Shown here piece by piece: positions 7,952 to 14,483 of a stretch of 36,846 nt of DNA. A program made the translations under genes and the position numbers. The stretch spans positions 26,320-63,165 of the forward strand of contig DJEF01000007.1 of assembly GCA_002431285.1 (NCBI GenBank). Reading direction: 5' to 3'. This DNA comes from Ruminococcaceae bacterium UBA5905. Its GTDB lineage: Bacteria > Bacillota > Clostridia > Oscillospirales > Acutalibacteraceae. The first letter of the stretch is position 1, and each line of letters begins with the position of its first letter. The notes under the pieces were generated by a model. It saw nothing but the letters and a program-made list of their open reading frames with translations, did not search any database and was not told the origin of the DNA.

Positions 7952-8028
7952 GTCTCTGTACCTCAGCAGGATAGAGGGTCCGCCTCCTAAGCGGAACGCC
8001 CCCGGTTCGAATCCGGGCAGGGACGCCA
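7952..8028 (+). tRNA. tRNA-Arg(CCU), intact, CCA encoded
   Basis: Full cloverleaf: acceptor GTCTCTG/CAGGGAC (one G-U pair), D stem CCTC/GAGG, anticodon stem TCCGC/GCGGA with loop CTCCTAA and anticodon CCT at 7986-7988, five-base variable loop, T stem CCCGG/CCGGG with loop TTCGAAT, discriminator G and encoded CCA. It lies inside the islet and differs clearly in sequence from the split host copy, so it may replace the function of the disrupted gene. Confidence 0.95.
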
Positions 8029-8036
8029 CAAAAAAC

Positions 8037-8079
8037 GCCGAAAGCCTTTGTTTTCAAGGGTTTTCGGCTTTACTTTTTT
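8037..8079 (+). terminator. Terminator after the intact tRNA-Arg
   Basis: Stem GCCGAAA...TTTTCGGC with an inner CC/GG extension, then TTTACTTTTTT. A good intrinsic terminator immediately downstream of the tRNA. Confidence 0.8.
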
Positions 8080-8166
8080 ATATGAATCTAATACCACTCG
8101 ATACTGATTATCTACTGCGGGCGTTCTGTTTCGTTTTGGTTGCGGACACTCTTTCCCTAAAAAATT

Positions 8167-8260
8167 TTGCTAATCAAATTAGCAAGAAAACTCCGTTTTT
8201 GCTAATGAAAATCGCTTTTCTTCTAATCGTTTGAGAAATCGTGCTAAAAATCTTGCTAAT
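8167..8260. repeat. Repeated TTGCTAAT octamers at the left islet end
   Basis: TTGCTAAT at 8167-8174, its inverse ATTAGCAA at 8178-8185 (three-base spacer), and further copies at 8199-8206 and 8253-8260. Another copy lies near the right end at 9703-9710, with a related ATTAGCA at 9745-9751. Spacing and position resemble integrase arm-type binding sites. The remainder of 8080-8404 shows no gene. Confidence 0.55.
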
Positions 8261-8404
8261 TGAAATGTGTGCTTATTATAGTTCGACCTTGTTTTACCCC
8301 GTGCCTTTTAATTCCCTTGTTATCTTGTGTTAGGGCTTCACGCAACGCACATTTCACAGATTGCCTTTTCCTATATATAATTAAAGCATCAGGAGAAAAC
8401 GATT

Positions 8405-8797
8405 ATGAGAGATAAATACTACATAAATCTGAATGACAAAGAATATTTCAACGCACTTTCTTCTTTGGTGAGCAAGAGAAACAAATTGATCCAAAGCGGT
8501 ATTAAATCTGTTCAGGGCGACTCAGGACACGCTCAAGTGAAAATGGTTACAGATGTGTATTCTCACATCTTGGACGAGGACAGACGGCTCAATGTACAGA
8601 GATTTGAAGAAACCTTCTATTAGCGTAAAAGTCCGTCTGAGGTCGATGTAGAGGTTCTAACACCTGACTCGACTATCACGATGAACGCAAGCCACTTTAG
8701 GAAAGGGGCATCACAGACGAAGCGATGTTAAACTACTTACTCAGCAATCCCGAATTTCTGCAAAAGTTCAAGGTGCTGCTCGGCGTAGGAACTTAAT
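8405..8797 (+). pseudogene. Tyrosine recombinase (integrase) C-terminal remnant
   Basis: An AT-rich open frame of 72 codons from an ATG with AGGAG upstream. Its last part, from about residue 37 (SVQGDSGHAQ, then VTDVYSHI and RRLNVQRFEETFY), matches the extreme C-terminus of ICE-type tyrosine integrases: the G-H motif and the catalytic tyrosine region are present. The upstream catalytic Arg, Lys and HxxR elements and the DNA-binding domains are missing; the first ~30 residues look like unrelated sequence joined by a deletion. After a TAG at 8621 the reading continues with integrase-tail-like sequence that needs a frame change to reach LLSNPEFLQKFKVLLGVGT, ending at the TAA at 8795-8797. It is therefore non-functional. 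Confidence 0.75.
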
Positions 8798-8806
8798 ATA
8801 AAGCAC

Positions 8807-8844
8807 AACGGCAAGATCACAAAATGGTCTTGCCGTTTTCTTTT
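8807..8844 (+). terminator. Terminator after the integrase remnant
   Basis: Stem AACGGCAAGA / TCTTGCCGTT with an 11-base loop, followed by TTTCTTTT. Strong intrinsic terminator separating the integrase remnant from the acetyltransferase gene. Confidence 0.85.
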
Positions 8845-8923
8845 CGGTTTATTGTGTAGAAATTTTCATATTTATGTGTTATGATCAGTTGGCTGAATAA
8901 GAATTTGAAGGAGGAAATTGCAA

Positions 8924-9541
8924 ATGACAGAATTTGAAAAAATGTCAAGCGGAAAGATATTTAATACCACCGTACCTGAATTACAGAAAAAACTGCTGAG
9001 AGTACATAATTTATGTTATGAATATAACCGAACTTTTGAAGATGAAGCTGCAAAACGACGGGAGATTCTTGATAAGCTCTTACCAAATAGAGGGGAGAAT
9101 GTCTTTCTTCAAGGTCCGATATTTTTTGATTATGGTGAGAATACTATAATTGGTGATAATACGTTTATAAATTACAACTTTACTGTGCTTGATAGTGCTT
9201 ATGTTAGGATAGGAAAAAATGTCTTTATAGGTCCTAATGTCAGTCTCATGACGGCAAATCATGCTCTACGTTATCAAGAAAGAAATTTAACTGTCAACGA
9301 AGACGGGAGTATAAATGACCGTGAATTTGCTAAAGCAATTACAATCGGTGATAATTGTTGGTTAGCGTCAAATGTAACGGTAATCGGAGGTGTTAAAATC
9401 GGTAATGGTTGTGTAATAGGTGCTGGGTCTGTTGTAACAAGAGATATTCCTGATAACTGTCTTGCAGTCGGCAATCCATGCAAAGTAATACGAAAGATTA
9501 CAGAACAAGATTCATTGAATCTAAGAACCGATTTGCTATAA
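8924..9541 (+). CDS. Sugar O-acetyltransferase, hexapeptide-repeat (maltose/galactoside acetyltransferase type)
   Basis: 205 aa from ATG 8924. The start is chosen because AAGGAGG (8908-8914) sits 9 bases upstream; a TTG six bases earlier would be too close to it. The N-terminal helical segment, with the Mac/NodL-type motif MSSGKIFN and LCYEYNRT, precedes a left-handed beta-helix of hexapeptide repeats (for example IIGDNT, RIGKNV, TIGDNC, KIGNGC). The active-site-like segment TANHAL and the closing GNPCKVIRKI are typical of acetyl-CoA:sugar acetyltransferases. The coding sequence is AT-rich compared with the chromosome, in keeping with transfer on the islet. A promoter is likely in the AT-rich 8850-8890 but is not clear. 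Substrate unknown. Confidence 0.92.
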   Translation: MTEFEKMSSGKIFNTTVPELQKKLLRVHNLCYEYNRTFEDEAAKRREILDKLLPNRGENVFLQGPIFFDYGENTIIGDNTFINYNFTVLDSAYVRIGKNVFIGPNVSLMTANHALRYQERNLTVNEDGSINDREFAKAITIGDNCWLASNVTVIGGVKIGNGCVIGAGSVVTRDIPDNCLAVGNPCKVIRKITEQDSLNLRTDLL

Positions 9542-9852
9542 TTGTTTTCTTTTTACAAGGAATAGAAACTATCAGTTTATCAGTGCAATAAATTCCAATT
9601 TAGCGAAGTGAGCAAAAATAAAACTCGGTAACAAACCGAGAGACAAGTGGTTAAATAACGGTATCCTGTGGGAATAAAACCTTTACCCCAAATCCGAACC
9701 CCTTGCTAATACCCGTCTAATTAGACGGTCGAAAACAAGGTAAAATTAGCAGTAATTCCGTAACACAGCTTAACACTCAAAGTGCGAAAAAGCCTTGAAA
9801 ATACGGGATTATCGGGTACAAGAAGTGACTCTACACCCGTGTTTCGAGGTCA
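9542..9852. other. Right end of the islet, no gene seen
   Basis: Contains a hairpin CTCGGT/ACCGAG near 9622-9638, one TTGCTAAT (9703-9710), the perfect 16-base palindrome CCGTCTAATTAGACGG (9713-9728) and ATTAGCA (9745-9751). Probably recombination-end sequence. No credible protein or RNA gene. Confidence 0.5.
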
Positions 9853-9895
9853 CTCCTAAGCGATAGGCCGTTGGTTCGACTCCAATCGGACGCCA
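9853..9895 (+). pseudogene. tRNA-Arg(CCU) 3' half
   Basis: Begins in the anticodon loop (CTCCTAA), continues with anticodon stem GCGAT, variable loop AGGCC, T-arm GTTGG/TTCGACT/CCAAT and ends CGGACGCCA. Joined to 7848-7887 it rebuilds a tRNA. The acceptor 3' strand is two bases short relative to GTCTCCG of the 5' half, so either this copy has decayed after separation or a small sequence error is present. Confidence 0.85.
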
Positions 9896-9907
9896 GAGCA
9901 GGAAAAT

Positions 9908-9932
9908 GCCGCACGTTTTTGTGCGGCTTTTT
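9908..9932 (+). terminator. Terminator of the original tRNA-Arg gene
   Basis: Stem GCCGCAC / GTGCGGC with a GTTTTT loop and a following TTTTTT. It stands just after the tRNA 3' half and would have terminated the uninterrupted gene. Confidence 0.85.
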
Positions 9933-10225
9933 TGCGGTGCGGCATCGGTGAGCGTGCGGCGGGGGAGATGACGGCATCCGGCGCTTGCGGGGGATGGCCG
10001 GAACGTCTCGCCGTGTTCGCCGCGATCCTCGACCGGGCGGTGGAATAGACGGGCTCGGTGCAGAAACGCTCGATCCGCGGCGCCGGGCACCGGTCGGCGG
10101 GGGGCGATATCCGCTGCCGCTGCATCGGGGGGCACCCATCGGTTCGGTCGGGCGGCGCTATCGCCGCCGAAAGCCGCGAAATTTCCGGCAACGGTGCGAA
10201 GTCCGGCGGTTGCCGCCGATTCGGC
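9933..10225. other. GC-rich gap with no recognised gene
   Basis: Between the tRNA terminator and the EIIC-EAL promoter I see open frames on both strands, but all have the Arg/Pro/Ala-rich composition expected from non-coding GC-rich DNA and none has a good start site. Confidence 0.5.
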
Positions 10226-10254
10226 TTGACAGCCGGGCGGGATACGTGTATACT
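10226..10254 (+). promoter_or_regulatory. Promoter of the EIIC-EAL gene
   Basis: TTGACA (10226-10231), 17-base spacer, TATACT (10249-10254). The ~75-base leader to the start codon contains a long inverted repeat, GTTGGCGGC with GCCGCCAAC, just upstream of the ribosome site. Confidence 0.85.
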
Positions 10255-10333
10255 GCAGATGGTTTGTTGGCGGCGAAAGAGGCCGCCGGAAGAAAAACGG
10301 CCGCCAACACGGCAGAAAGGGGGAAACGACGCC

Positions 10334-12511
10334 ATGCAAAAGCGGCAATCATCCGGGGCGCTGCGGGGCTTGTCCGATGTGGCGCACCATTCGGTGCTGA
10401 CCTCTCTGCGGCAGGCATTTCAGGTGCTGCTGCCGGTGTTCATGGTGGGCGCGTTCTCCCTGTCGATGATGGATTTTCCCGTGGCGGCCGTCCGCAATTT
10501 CATCGGGACGGCGCTGGGCGGCAGCATAAGAGCGGCGCTGGAGCTGGTGTATAACGCCACCTATGGGATGGCGGCGGTCTATCTGACGCTGGTGCTGTCC
10601 CATTTCGAGTCTCTGCGTCAGCGGGAGCTGAAAGAGATCCGGATGTATGCGGTGGTATGCGCCGGTATCTGCTTTTTCGCTTTTATGGGGCCGGATGTGT
10701 ACAGCGGAAAGGTGAGCCTGCTGCAATACACCAAAATGTCCAATATTTTCTCTGCGGCGCTGGTGGCGGTGGGGAGCACCGCGCTGTTTTTCTGCCTGTA
10801 CCGATGGATCAACCGCCGACATCTGCGGGAGCGCATCGGCAGCTTTGAGCGTAGCCTGCAGGGGATTGTGCCGCTGACTCTCTGTGTGCTGACGGCGGCG
10901 GGGCTGTCGCTGTGCATCCGCCGCATCCCCGGCGTGTATAATTTCAGCGATCTGATAGCCCGGCTCATCGAACTGCCCTTTGAATCCATGGGGGCGTCCT
11001 TTTTCAGCGGTGTGCTGGCGATGCTGTGCATTTCGGTGCTGTGGCTGCTGGGGATCCATGGCTCCAATGTGTTTGACAGCCTCCTGACGAATGCGAGCGG
11101 CCCCTTCGCCGTGGCCGCCGGACATATCGTGACCAAGCCGTTTATTGATACATATGTGTGGATGGGCGGCTGCGGCACGTCCCTGTGCCTGCTGTTGGCG
11201 CTGGTGCTGTTCGGCAGGAGCCGCCGCAACCGGCGGCTCAGCCGGTTGTCGGCGCTGCCGGTGCTGTTCAATATCAATGAGACCCTCATCTACGGTCTGC
11301 CGATCGTGCTGAATCCTCTGTATGCCGTTCCGTTTGTGGCGACCCCGCTGGTGTCCTATGGGGTGGCGTATGCCGCCACGGCGCTGGAGCTGGTGCCGAC
11401 GATCGTCCGCACCGACGTGCAGTGGACGACCCCGCCTATTCTCAGCGGATATCTGGCTACCGGCTCGGCGGCGGGCAGTCTGCTGCAGCTGGTGCTGCTG
11501 GCGCTGGGAGTGGCCATATACGCCCCCTTTGTGCGTCTGGCGGAGCGGGCGGAACGGGAAAGAACCACCCGCAATATCCGCTGGCTGACGAAGATCTGCC
11601 GGGACTGTGAGGAGCAGAACCGGGGCTTTGACCGGACGCAGGAAACGCTGGAGATGCACATACTGGAGGATTCCATTGCGTCCCGGCTGGATCAGACCAT
11701 CCGGCGGGGGGAGCTGACGCTGTATTATCAGCCCCAGATGAAAGAGGAACGCATCGTGGCGGCGGAGGCGCTGCTGCGGTTCCGCATGGATGCGTCGGCG
11801 GAGAATGACTGGGTATATCCGCCGCTGGTGGTGGCGATCGCCACCCGATACGGGCTGTTCGACCGCATGAGCCGGGCAGTGGTGCAGCGGGCGCTGGCCG
11901 ATCTGAGCGAGATGCAACGCATATGCGGCCGGTCGCAGCTGCATATGGCGGTCAATCTGCGGCTGGATCTGCTGCTCCGGCCGGAATTCCGCCAGTGGCT
12001 GGTGGAGACGGTGGAGCAGGCGCCGATCACGCCTCATACCTTCGGGGTGGAGATCACCGAGGATGCCCATCTGACCGACGGCGACAGCTGCTCGGAGCTG
12101 TTCGCTCAGCTGAAGCAGGCGGGGATCGACGTGCTGATGGACGATTTTTCCATGGGGCATACCTCGGTCACGATCTTGCAGAAGAATTATTTTGACTATG
12201 TGAAGATCGACGGCGGTCTGATCCGTCAGCTGGATAACGAGCGCTGCCGCAGCATTGTGTCCTCCATCGTGCAGCTGGGGAAACAGCTGCATTTCTCGGT
12301 GCTGGCGGAGTTCGTGGAGACGGAGGCCCAGCGGGACACTCTGCTGGAGATGGGCTGCAACGCGTTTCAGGGATATCTGTATTATAAAGCGATGCCGCCG
12401 GAGGAGCTGCGCGCGGTGCTGCTGCGGGAGAATGAGTCGCACCCGGCCCCGGCTGATCGGCAGGAGCCGGTAGCGGACACGGAATGTCGGACAGCCCCCG
12501 ACGGAAAATAG
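10334..12511 (+). CDS. PTS EIIC (cellobiose/lactose type) - EAL domain fusion, predicted c-di-GMP phosphodiesterase
   Basis: 725 aa from ATG 10334, which follows AGAAAGGGGG; the open frame extends upstream, but the promoter at 10226-10254 excludes most of it. Residues about 15-395 are a multi-span membrane domain of the PTS EIIC family. It retains the sugar-site signatures GIHGSN (240-245) and NINE (313-316), then LIYGLPIVLNP. A charged linker follows, then an EAL domain (about 445-700). The catalytic elements are mostly intact: EALLRF with Glu478, N in NLRLDLLL, EITED (573-577), DDF (603-605), KIDG (624-627) and Glu659 in EFVET. The loop DDFSMGHTS deviates slightly from the usual DDFGTGYSS. 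No EIIA/EIIB domain or PTS gene is nearby. Inference: a membrane sugar sensor controlling c-di-GMP breakdown. Confidence 0.9.
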   Translation: MQKRQSSGALRGLSDVAHHSVLTSLRQAFQVLLPVFMVGAFSLSMMDFPVAAVRNFIGTALGGSIRAALELVYNATYGMAAVYLTLVLSHFESLRQRELKEIRMYAVVCAGICFFAFMGPDVYSGKVSLLQYTKMSNIFSAALVAVGSTALFFCLYRWINRRHLRERIGSFERSLQGIVPLTLCVLTAAGLSLCIRRIPGVYNFSDLIARLIELPFESMGASFFSGVLAMLCISVLWLLGIHGSNVFDSLLTNASGPFAVAAGHIVTKPFIDTYVWMGGCGTSLCLLLALVLFGRSRRNRRLSRLSALPVLFNINETLIYGLPIVLNPLYAVPFVATPLVSYGVAYAATALELVPTIVRTDVQWTTPPILSGYLATGSAAGSLLQLVLLALGVAIYAPFVRLAERAERERTTRNIRWLTKICRDCEEQNRGFDRTQETLEMHILEDSIASRLDQTIRRGELTLYYQPQMKEERIVAAEALLRFRMDASAENDWVYPPLVVAIATRYGLFDRMSRAVVQRALADLSEMQRICGRSQLHMAVNLRLDLLLRPEFRQWLVETVEQAPITPHTFGVEITEDAHLTDGDSCSELFAQLKQAGIDVLMDDFSMGHTSVTILQKNYFDYVKIDGGLIRQLDNERCRSIVSSIVQLGKQLHFSVLAEFVETEAQRDTLLEMGCNAFQGYLYYKAMPPEELRAVLLRENESHPAPADRQEPVADTECRTAPDGK

Positions 12512-12523
12512 AATAGCAGACAA

Positions 12524-12585
12524 AGCCCCCTCTCTTTCACGCTGTTGCAGCAAACTGCTGCGGCAAGCCGTAGGAGAGGGGGTTT
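12524..12585 (+). terminator. Terminator-like hairpin after the EIIC-EAL gene
   Basis: Stem AGCCCCCTCTCT with the complementary GGAGAGGGGGTTT, enclosing a second hairpin GCAG/CTGC near 12547-12560. No long T-run on the plus strand; moderate support. Confidence 0.55.
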
Positions 12586-12604
12586 GCTGTCCGGTGGGGT
12601 AGTC

Positions 12605-12745
12605 GGTCCGGGCAATTTAGGCGGTTAGTGCGGGAAAACCGGGCAATTTGGCCGGCCGCAGTCGGCTCGGTAATCCGGTCAGTCCCGGCCAGCCGTAGTC
12701 AGCGCGGTGATTCGGCCGGTTGCGGCCAGTCCCGGCCGATCGCAG
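12605..12745. repeat. Degenerate GC-rich repeats
   Basis: CCGGGCAATTT occurs near 12608 and again near 12649. CAGTCCCGGCC occurs near 12684 and again near 12730, each followed by a related GTAGTCAG/GCAGTCAG. The segment looks like decayed tandem repeats lying downstream of two convergent genes. No gene seen. Confidence 0.4.
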
Positions 12746-13111
12746 TCAGTCTGAGCCGTTCTGGCTGTCCGGGCCGTCCGGGTGCGGGTCAAACAGGCGG
12801 AGACATTCATCCACAATGGATTCGACAATATGCAGCTGCGCGGGGGAGAGCCGTCGCAGCTTGTCGGACAGCAGCAGCCGGTCGGCATCCACCGTCGTGC
12901 CGTTCAGCAGATAGTCGCTGCTGACCTCCAGCGCAGCCGCCATTTTATGCAGATTTTCGGGGCGCATCCCCCGCTTGCCGCTTTCGGCATAGGAGACAAA
13001 CTGCGTGGTCACATCGGCCTTTTCCGCCAGCTGTTCCTGGGTCAAACCCATCTGCTTGCGCCGCTGAAGGATTCGCCGCCCGACCTCCTGTAAATTGAGC
13101 TCATTATCCAT
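12746..13111 (-). CDS. XRE-family transcriptional regulator
   Basis: 121 aa from ATG 13111. The start is chosen because AAGAGGTGA lies about 6 bases upstream; an in-frame GTG three codons earlier abuts that site. N-terminal helix-turn-helix of the Cro/CI type: RRKQMGLTQEQLAEKADVTT then FVSYAESGKRGMRPENL and LHKMAAALEVSSDYLLNG. The C-terminal ~50 residues (leucine-rich, then Asp/Pro-rich) may mediate oligomerisation. A 9-base inverted repeat in the divergent promoter region upstream is the probable operator. Target genes are not evident beyond autoregulation and the divergent transcript. Confidence 0.9.
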   Translation of the reverse strand: MDNELNLQEVGRRILQRRKQMGLTQEQLAEKADVTTQFVSYAESGKRGMRPENLHKMAAALEVSSDYLLNGTTVDADRLLLSDKLRRLSPAQLHIVESIVDECLRLFDPHPDGPDSQNGSD

Positions 13112-13164
13112 CGGTCTCACCTCTTGTTAAATTGTATCCACAAGAGGCGCAGAAATTAAGCGTG

Positions 13165-13197
13165 TATTGTTGACAAAAATCAACAATAGAATATAAT
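13165..13197 (+). promoter_or_regulatory. Near-perfect sigma-A promoter overlapping a 9-base inverted repeat operator
   Basis: TTGACA (13170-13175), 16-base spacer, TATAAT (13192-13197), pointing away from the XRE gene. TATTGTTGA (13165-13173) and TCAACAATA (13180-13188) form a perfect inverted repeat covering the -35 box. This is a likely binding site for the adjacent XRE protein, which would repress this promoter. Confidence 0.85.
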
Positions 13198-13203
13198 ATA
13201 GGA

Positions 13204-13635
13204 GCGGATACACGCTCGTTTCCTGCCTGACCGGGGATCGGCAGGCAGGAAACGGCCGGGACATGGGAGAACCGCCCGCCGCATATGGCGGAGACCGCCC
13301 CCGGCTGGGGGACGGGTCGAAATTGTGCCGGGCGGGTCCTGCGGGGTACAATCCCCCCGGCAAAGACGGCGGCGGAAAGCGTACTACCTTATCGGCGGCC
13401 GACAGCGGCCGGATACGAAAAAACGCCCCCGGCGGCAGCGGGGACGGCGGTTCTGTTCGGTGGGTGCGTGTGGGGCGCGTGTGGGGAAGTACGCGCGTAT
13501 CCTCGCAAAGACCGATGGTAAAAAATGCGCGCAACGGGAGAAAAAACCAAAAATCAAAAGCGGAAAGACGGAAACTCGGTAATGACGAAAAGGGGTGTCC
13601 GCTAAAAACGGTAAAACGGTAAACCTAAAAGGCAA
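13204..13635 (+). other. Transcribed region of unknown content downstream of a strong promoter
   Basis: About 20 bases after the -10 box is a perfect 13-base-pair hairpin, CGTTTCCTGCCTG / CAGGCAGGAAACG (13217-13254) with a 12-base loop. The following ~380 bases are GC-rich with many short inverted repeats. A 119-codon frame (13263-13622) exists but has no clear ribosome site and an Arg/Gly-rich composition, so I do not call it. It may be a small or regulatory RNA or a decayed gene. Confidence 0.35.
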
Positions 13636-13676
13636 AAGAACCGCCGGGACCCCGGTGTGCGGTCGGGATCCCGGCG
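13629..13676 (-). terminator. Terminator of the tandem XRE genes
   Basis: On the minus strand the stem CGCCGGGATCCC / GGGGTCCCGGCG (one weak pair) is followed by GTTCTTTTGCCTTTT. It lies six bases past the stop of the 101-aa XRE gene. Confidence 0.75.
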
Positions 13677-13681
13677 AGGAA

Positions 13682-13987
13682 CTATTTCATATAGCGGGCA
13701 ATGGCGGTCAGATGCTCCAGCTTGTCCCGATTCAGCGGTCGGGCGGCGGTTATGAGGTTTTGCAGCCAGACCGGTTCTTCCACATCGTCGGCGAAAAAAT
13801 CCTGCGGGGAGATATGCAGATACTCGCAGATGTAGAAAAATCCGGTCATGGAGGGAAAACAAACGCCGTTTTCAATACTACGAATGTAGCCGGGGCTTTG
13901 CCCCATGGACAGGCTCATGTCTCGGGCGGATACGCCGCGAGCCTGCCGCAGTTTTGCCAGCCGTAGTGCAAAATCTTCTCTGGTCAT
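13682..13987 (-). CDS. XRE-family regulator, paralogue A
   Basis: 101 aa. Helix-turn-helix in the first 60 residues: FALRLAKLRQARGVSARDMS, then MGQSPGYIRSIENG. The domain is followed by FFYICEYLHISPQDFFAD and the conserved motif EEPVWLQNLI. It is closely similar along its whole length to the next gene upstream, so the two are a tandem duplication. The start ATG has only a weak purine stretch upstream (GGCGGTGAAACG), which resembles the corresponding region of paralogue B and suggests the repeat unit includes the leader. A 41-base gap separates the two, consistent with one transcript. Confidence 0.88.
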   Translation of the reverse strand: MTREDFALRLAKLRQARGVSARDMSLSMGQSPGYIRSIENGVCFPSMTGFFYICEYLHISPQDFFADDVEEPVWLQNLITAARPLNRDKLEHLTAIARYMK

Positions 13988-14028
13988 ATCGTTTCACCGC
14001 CATTTGCTTTTTGTTGTCGAGAGGACGG

Positions 14029-14355
14029 CTATTTTTCGGCTTTTCGCCCGGCCATATCCCGCATGATGGCGGTCAGGTGGGATAGCTGCTCCCGATTCAG
14101 GCGTTTGGCGGCGTTCATGACCTCTTGCAGCCAGACCGGTTCTTCCACGTCCTCGGCGAAGAATTCCTGCGGGGTAATGTGCAGATAGTCGCAGATATAG
14201 AAAAATCCAGTCAGTGAGGGCGCGGACTTGCCGCTTTCTATATTGTAAATATATCCGGGGCATTGTCCCATGGATAAACTCATATCCCGTGCAGAAACAC
14301 CACGGGATTGACGTAGTTTTGCCAGTCGAAGTGCAAAATCTTCTTTTGTCATCAT
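14029..14355 (-). CDS. XRE-family regulator, paralogue B
   Basis: 108 aa. Helix-turn-helix (LAKLRQSRGVSARDMSLSMG, then PGYIYNIESGKSAPSLTG) and the shared tail EEPVWLQEVMNAAKRLNREQ; it ends with a basic extension AGRKAEK missing from paralogue A. Two successive ATGs (14355 and 14352) are possible starts; the ribosome site AAGGCGGTGG is about 12 bases upstream of the first. First gene of a minus-strand pair, divergent from the SLOG-family gene. An inverted repeat AAGACATATC...GATATGTCTA sits immediately upstream, a candidate operator for autoregulation. Confidence 0.9.
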   Translation of the reverse strand: MMTKEDFALRLAKLRQSRGVSARDMSLSMGQCPGYIYNIESGKSAPSLTGFFYICDYLHITPQEFFAEDVEEPVWLQEVMNAAKRLNREQLSHLTAIMRDMAGRKAEK

Positions 14356-14400
14356 AAGACATATCCACCGCCTTTTATCTGATTGTAGTTGATATGTCTA
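14356..14400. promoter_or_regulatory. Candidate XRE operator (inverted repeat)
   Basis: AAGACATATC (14356-14365) and GATATGTCTA (14391-14400) match in 9 of 10 positions as an inverted repeat separated by 25 bases. They overlap the leader of the XRE pair and lie just upstream of the divergent SLOG promoter. Confidence 0.55.
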
Positions 14401-14413
14401 TGTGCGATATTTA

Positions 14414-14442
14414 TTGACAGTTGTTATTTTAACTTGTATAAT
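14414..14442 (+). promoter_or_regulatory. Consensus sigma-A promoter for the SLOG-family gene
   Basis: TTGACA (14414-14419), 17-base spacer, TATAAT (14437-14442), 42 bases before the ATG at 14484. A perfect consensus is expected to be strong and so is usually repressed; the neighbouring XRE proteins are candidates. Confidence 0.88.
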
Positions 14443-14483
14443 ATGTAACAGCGGATATTATGCGGATTGGTGATGGTTGACAG

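Larger units (their letters stand above)
7888..9852. mobile_element. AT-rich integrative islet inserted in tRNA-Arg(CCU)
   Basis: Bounded by the 5' and 3' halves of a tRNA-Arg(CCU) gene with a shared CTCCTAAG core at 7880-7887 and 9853-9860, the crossover position expected for a tyrosine integrase. The segment is visibly AT-richer than its surroundings. It carries an intact tRNA-Arg(CCU), repeated TTGCTAAT motifs near both ends, a tyrosine-integrase remnant and a hexapeptide-repeat acetyltransferase. No mobilisation genes remain, so this is a decayed, probably immobile element. The exact boundary within the core cannot be fixed from one sequence. Confidence 0.75.

Noticed and set aside
9809..10348. 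Minus-strand frames across the tRNA 3' half and the EIIC-EAL leader
   Set aside because: They cross a tRNA segment, a terminator and a promoter, with Arg/Pro-rich composition.
10349..12553. Long minus-strand frame opposite the EIIC-EAL gene
   Set aside because: Low-complexity His/Gln/Arg composition; the plus strand encodes well-defined domains.
13263..13622. 119-codon plus-strand frame after the strong promoter at 13170-13197
   Set aside because: No clear ribosome site, Gly/Arg/Pro-rich composition expected from GC-rich non-coding DNA, no recognised domain.
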